A DNA stretch of 8,188 nt, taken from NCBI GenBank assembly GCA_023251695.1, contig JAHEYE010000063.1:1-8188 (forward strand). Direction: 5' to 3'. This DNA comes from Sphingobacteriaceae bacterium. Its GTDB lineage: Bacteria; Bacteroidota; Bacteroidia; B-17B0; Aurantibacillaceae. Under the pieces are notes generated by a model, which saw nothing but the letters and a program-made list of their open reading frames with translations, was not told the origin of the DNA and did no database searches. Below are positions 6,211-8,188 of this stretch, piece after piece; position 1 is the stretch's first letter, and each line of letters starts with the position of its first letter. Position numbers and translations under genes: made by a program.

Positions 6211-7302
6211 TTATTTCCTGGTTTTACTGTACTCACTGCGCTTGTTAAACAAGGCATCGGCAAGTTTGTTATAGCGTAAAGAAATTTCGAAACCTCCAAC
6301 AGTTCTGGATGCTTTTCTGTAACTGGATACATTGGCATCGTATGAAAATCCGATGGCATAAGTTCCCATATCAATTAACACTTGTGGTATAATAGCATCA
6401 TTCACCCTGTAGAATACACCTATACCAAATGAGTTTTCCACTTTTTCACCTGTAATTTTTGTTCCGTTCTTAAAGCGGTATTTTAAATAAGTACCTGCAG
6501 TAATTTCTTTTGCCGGACCCTGAATCATATAAATAACAGTTGGTGTGATGGAGATTTTTGTGTTATTGATATCAAACCTTGAAATAATGGAAGCAACATA
6601 ACGGGCAGGCATATGATAACCTTCAATAGTCTGCGTTTTACCTGTAGCATCCACATAGGTATTACTGCCAAAATCCTGCTCAGGTTTATTTAAATGATAA
6701 CCTGCAATACCAAGCCTTAAGCTTTTCACATCATCTCTGTCATTTTTCGTTTTGATGGAAGTAAATTCGTAAGCTAAGCCTAAGCCAAAATCAGAAGAAG
6801 TAAAGTTGTGGTATATAACAGATTCTTTGCTTGGTAAAGCAGGATCTATTTCGGTACCGTTAAATTGTGAAGCGTAAGTTAATTTGGCATACTGAGCACT
6901 ATTCATTGTAACTCCGCCATAAACACCTGCCGATAAAACAGATTTTTTAGACATCTTAAGAATGGCGGCAATATTGAAATTCGCAAGCGTCTGCGATAGT
7001 TTCGCTGCGCCGGCTTCATCTTTAAAAATGTTTAAACCAATTCCTAAAAAAGCATTTTTGTAACGGTTTCTGAATATCCCGCCGTCAACCGAAAGTCCAT
7101 AAGTTTGATAAGCTTTGCCCATAGATTGCCATTGGTTACGGTAACCTGCAATAACCCGGTAATAGCCCGGGAAAAATCCGGTATTGGCAGGGTTGTAAAC
7201 TAAAGGTGCTTCCTGGATTTGTGCTAAATGTATATCCTGTGATTTTACTCCGGTACTTAATAAAGAAAGTAAAAGAAGGGAAACTATATTTATTTTTTTC
7301 AT
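6211..7302 (-). CDS. PorP/SprF family type IX secretion system outer-membrane protein
   Basis: The 363-residue precursor has a signal peptide (residues 1-21, cleavage near VKSQ-D) and is expected to form an outer-membrane beta barrel. Family marks are NPANTGF at 37-43, the adjacent GYRNQW at 53-58, many alternating aromatic/glycine strands (for example GIGLNIFKDEAGAAKLSQ, 87-104), and the C-terminal YDANVSSYRKASRTVGGFEISLRY at 321-344. PorP is needed for T9SS secretion in Porphyromonas, and SprF is needed for export of the giant adhesin SprB in Flavobacterium. Many paralogues are encoded next to a type B cargo, and this gene follows the type B CotH-like gene by 22 nt. A cargo-specific surface-attachment or translocation role for that neighbour is therefore inferred. 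Whether it is the core PorP or a paralogue cannot be decided from the window; its position favours a paralogue. Confidence 0.9.
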   Translation of the reverse strand: MKKINIVSLLLLSLLSTGVKSQDIHLAQIQEAPLVYNPANTGFFPGYYRVIAGYRNQWQSMGKAYQTYGLSVDGGIFRNRYKNAFLGIGLNIFKDEAGAAKLSQTLANFNIAAILKMSKKSVLSAGVYGGVTMNSAQYAKLTYASQFNGTEIDPALPSKESVIYHNFTSSDFGLGLAYEFTSIKTKNDRDDVKSLRLGIAGYHLNKPEQDFGSNTYVDATGKTQTIEGYHMPARYVASIISRFDINNTKISITPTVIYMIQGPAKEITAGTYLKYRFKNGTKITGEKVENSFGIGVFYRVNDAIIPQVLIDMGTYAIGFSYDANVSSYRKASRTVGGFEISLRYNKLADALFNKRSEYSKTRK

Positions 7303-7324
7303 AAAACTTTTCTCAACGTTTTCT

Positions 7325-8188
7325 TTAGCGTATCAGAGTAACGTTGCCTTTAACAACTTTATACTCGTTCAACACATTCTTGTATTTTAAAACATACGCG
7401 TAAACACCTGTTTGCGCCTGCTGGCCATTATGGCTTCCATCCCATCCGTAACTATATTCGTTAGCTCTGAATACTTCTTGTCCCCAACGGTTCCAAACCT
7501 GCATCTCATAATCGCGGGCATAACGTGCCTGTGCGCCTAAAGGCGAGAACAAATCATTAACACCATCGCCATTAGGTGTAAATCCCGTAGGCATTACAAT
7601 ATCGTTTCGTTTATCAGCAAACACTGCAGTAATATAATCGCTTTCGCCAATTATAAATGTTATAGAGTCTTTATAAAGGAAATTATGTTCATCTAAAGCC
7701 CAAGGTGTACCGGTGGTACTGTTGGTTGGTGCTGTAAACTCCCAATGATCGAAAACATAAATTGCCGTATCGACCGGCCAGGCTTCAAGAAATGATAACA
7801 AACAATTTGATGTACATCCCTTGATTTGGAAATATTCTCCGGTCCAGGTAAAATTGGTGAGATGCAAAGTATTAAAATCAACTGTTCCGGCACCTGCGGG
7901 TTTCACATCAATTGTGATGTTGTACGGACCGTTCATGTTATTACACTTTGTAAAAAGCGAATCTATTTTGGCGCAGCGCTGATTGAGTCTGTATTTAAGC
8001 GTATCCATATTTATTTGCCAATCGGGTTCATTCACCAACCAGTAATTGGCATGTAAAATCATTTCCGGAGCAAATACCTGTTTGAAATAATCGAGATGTG
8101 GTATCATCTTATCACAGCGTAAAATAGTATTCAGTAAATCCATGTACCTATTCAGGTATTCATTTTTGAAACTGGCATTCTTAAGAAG
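7325..8188 (-). CDS. CotH kinase-like secreted protein with type B T9SS (gliding-motility-associated) C-terminal domain, N-terminus cut by window edge
   Basis: The frame is open to the right edge (287 codons visible). The methionine at 8143 is internal, because the 15 codons before it continue the same domain. The region 8188 to about 7940 (FKNEYLNRYMDLLNT, then EMILHANYW and W-x-INMDTLKYRLNQR) matches the C-terminal part of the CotH kinase domain, a secreted protein-kinase-like fold. Next comes a repeat-like beta segment (IDVKPAGAGTVDFN, WTGEYF, then FDHWEF at about 7750) typical of proteins that follow CotH domains. The last 90 or so residues (about 7325-7600: PTGFTPNGDGVNDLF, VWNRWGQEVF, WDGSHNG, TGVYAYVLKY) are the gliding-motility-associated C-terminal domain, the T9SS type B sorting signal. 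The protein should be surface-exposed or secreted. The kinase active-site region lies outside the window, so activity is not shown. porP/sprF follows after 22 nt. Confidence 0.85.
   Translation of the reverse strand, partial: LLKNASFKNEYLNRYMDLLNTILRCDKMIPHLDYFKQVFAPEMILHANYWLVNEPDWQINMDTLKYRLNQRCAKIDSLFTKCNNMNGPYNITIDVKPAGAGTVDFNTLHLTNFTWTGEYFQIKGCTSNCLLSFLEAWPVDTAIYVFDHWEFTAPTNSTTGTPWALDEHNFLYKDSITFIIGESDYITAVFADKRNDIVMPTGFTPNGDGVNDLFSPLGAQARYARDYEMQVWNRWGQEVFRANEYSYGWDGSHNGQQAQTGVYAYVLKYKNVLNEYKVVKGNVTLIR

Noticed and set aside
7325..8143. Treating the methionine at 8143 as the true start of the CotH-like gene
   Set aside because: The frame continues open to the window edge with CotH-like sequence, and no signal peptide follows 8143, so the gene is truncated by the window.

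Overview
The window reads as a chromosomal segment of a Bacteroidota bacterium, probably in or near the Flavobacteriales or Sphingobacteriales. The base composition is AT-rich. It carries type IX secretion (T9SS) hallmarks: a PorP/SprF-family outer-membrane protein, a cargo with a type A C-terminal sorting domain and a cargo with a type B (gliding-motility-associated) C-terminal domain. Spacers are short, and two of them hold exact matches to the Bacteroidota -7 promoter element TAnnTTTG. All genes but one are on the minus strand. Coding density is very high, and no gene-free stretch exceeds 124 bases.

Left part (1-2260, minus): the N-terminal part of a secreted protein with a lysozyme-like domain runs off the left edge. 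Next to it is a two-gene unit, AMP nucleosidase followed by the MeaB/ArgK-type GTPase. These overlap by 8 nt, and the GTPase appears to start at TTG.

Middle (2301-5015): the only plus-strand gene encodes a stand-alone HsdR N-terminal-like nuclease-fold protein. It is divergent from AMP nucleosidase across 40 bp and overlaps the 3' end of the convergent esterase gene by 11 nt. The esterase (PHB depolymerase/feruloyl-esterase type, T9SS type A tail) lies 20 nt downstream of dnaN, the replication sliding clamp.

Right part (5140-8188, minus): in transcription order, a right-truncated CotH-kinase-like protein with a type B T9SS tail, then porP/sprF 22 nt later, then a membrane-anchored DUF4340-like protein 30 nt later. 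A 124-bp spacer with a candidate promoter separates this group from dnaN. The first two genes look like a secreted cargo with its dedicated T9SS outer-membrane partner. No tRNA, rRNA, CRISPR array, insertion sequence or convincing intrinsic terminator was seen. Most of the window is ordinary housekeeping and cell-surface content. The least explained items are the lone HsdR_N protein, the CotH/type B cargo with its SprF-like partner, and the lysozyme-like domain that seems to lack its catalytic glutamate.
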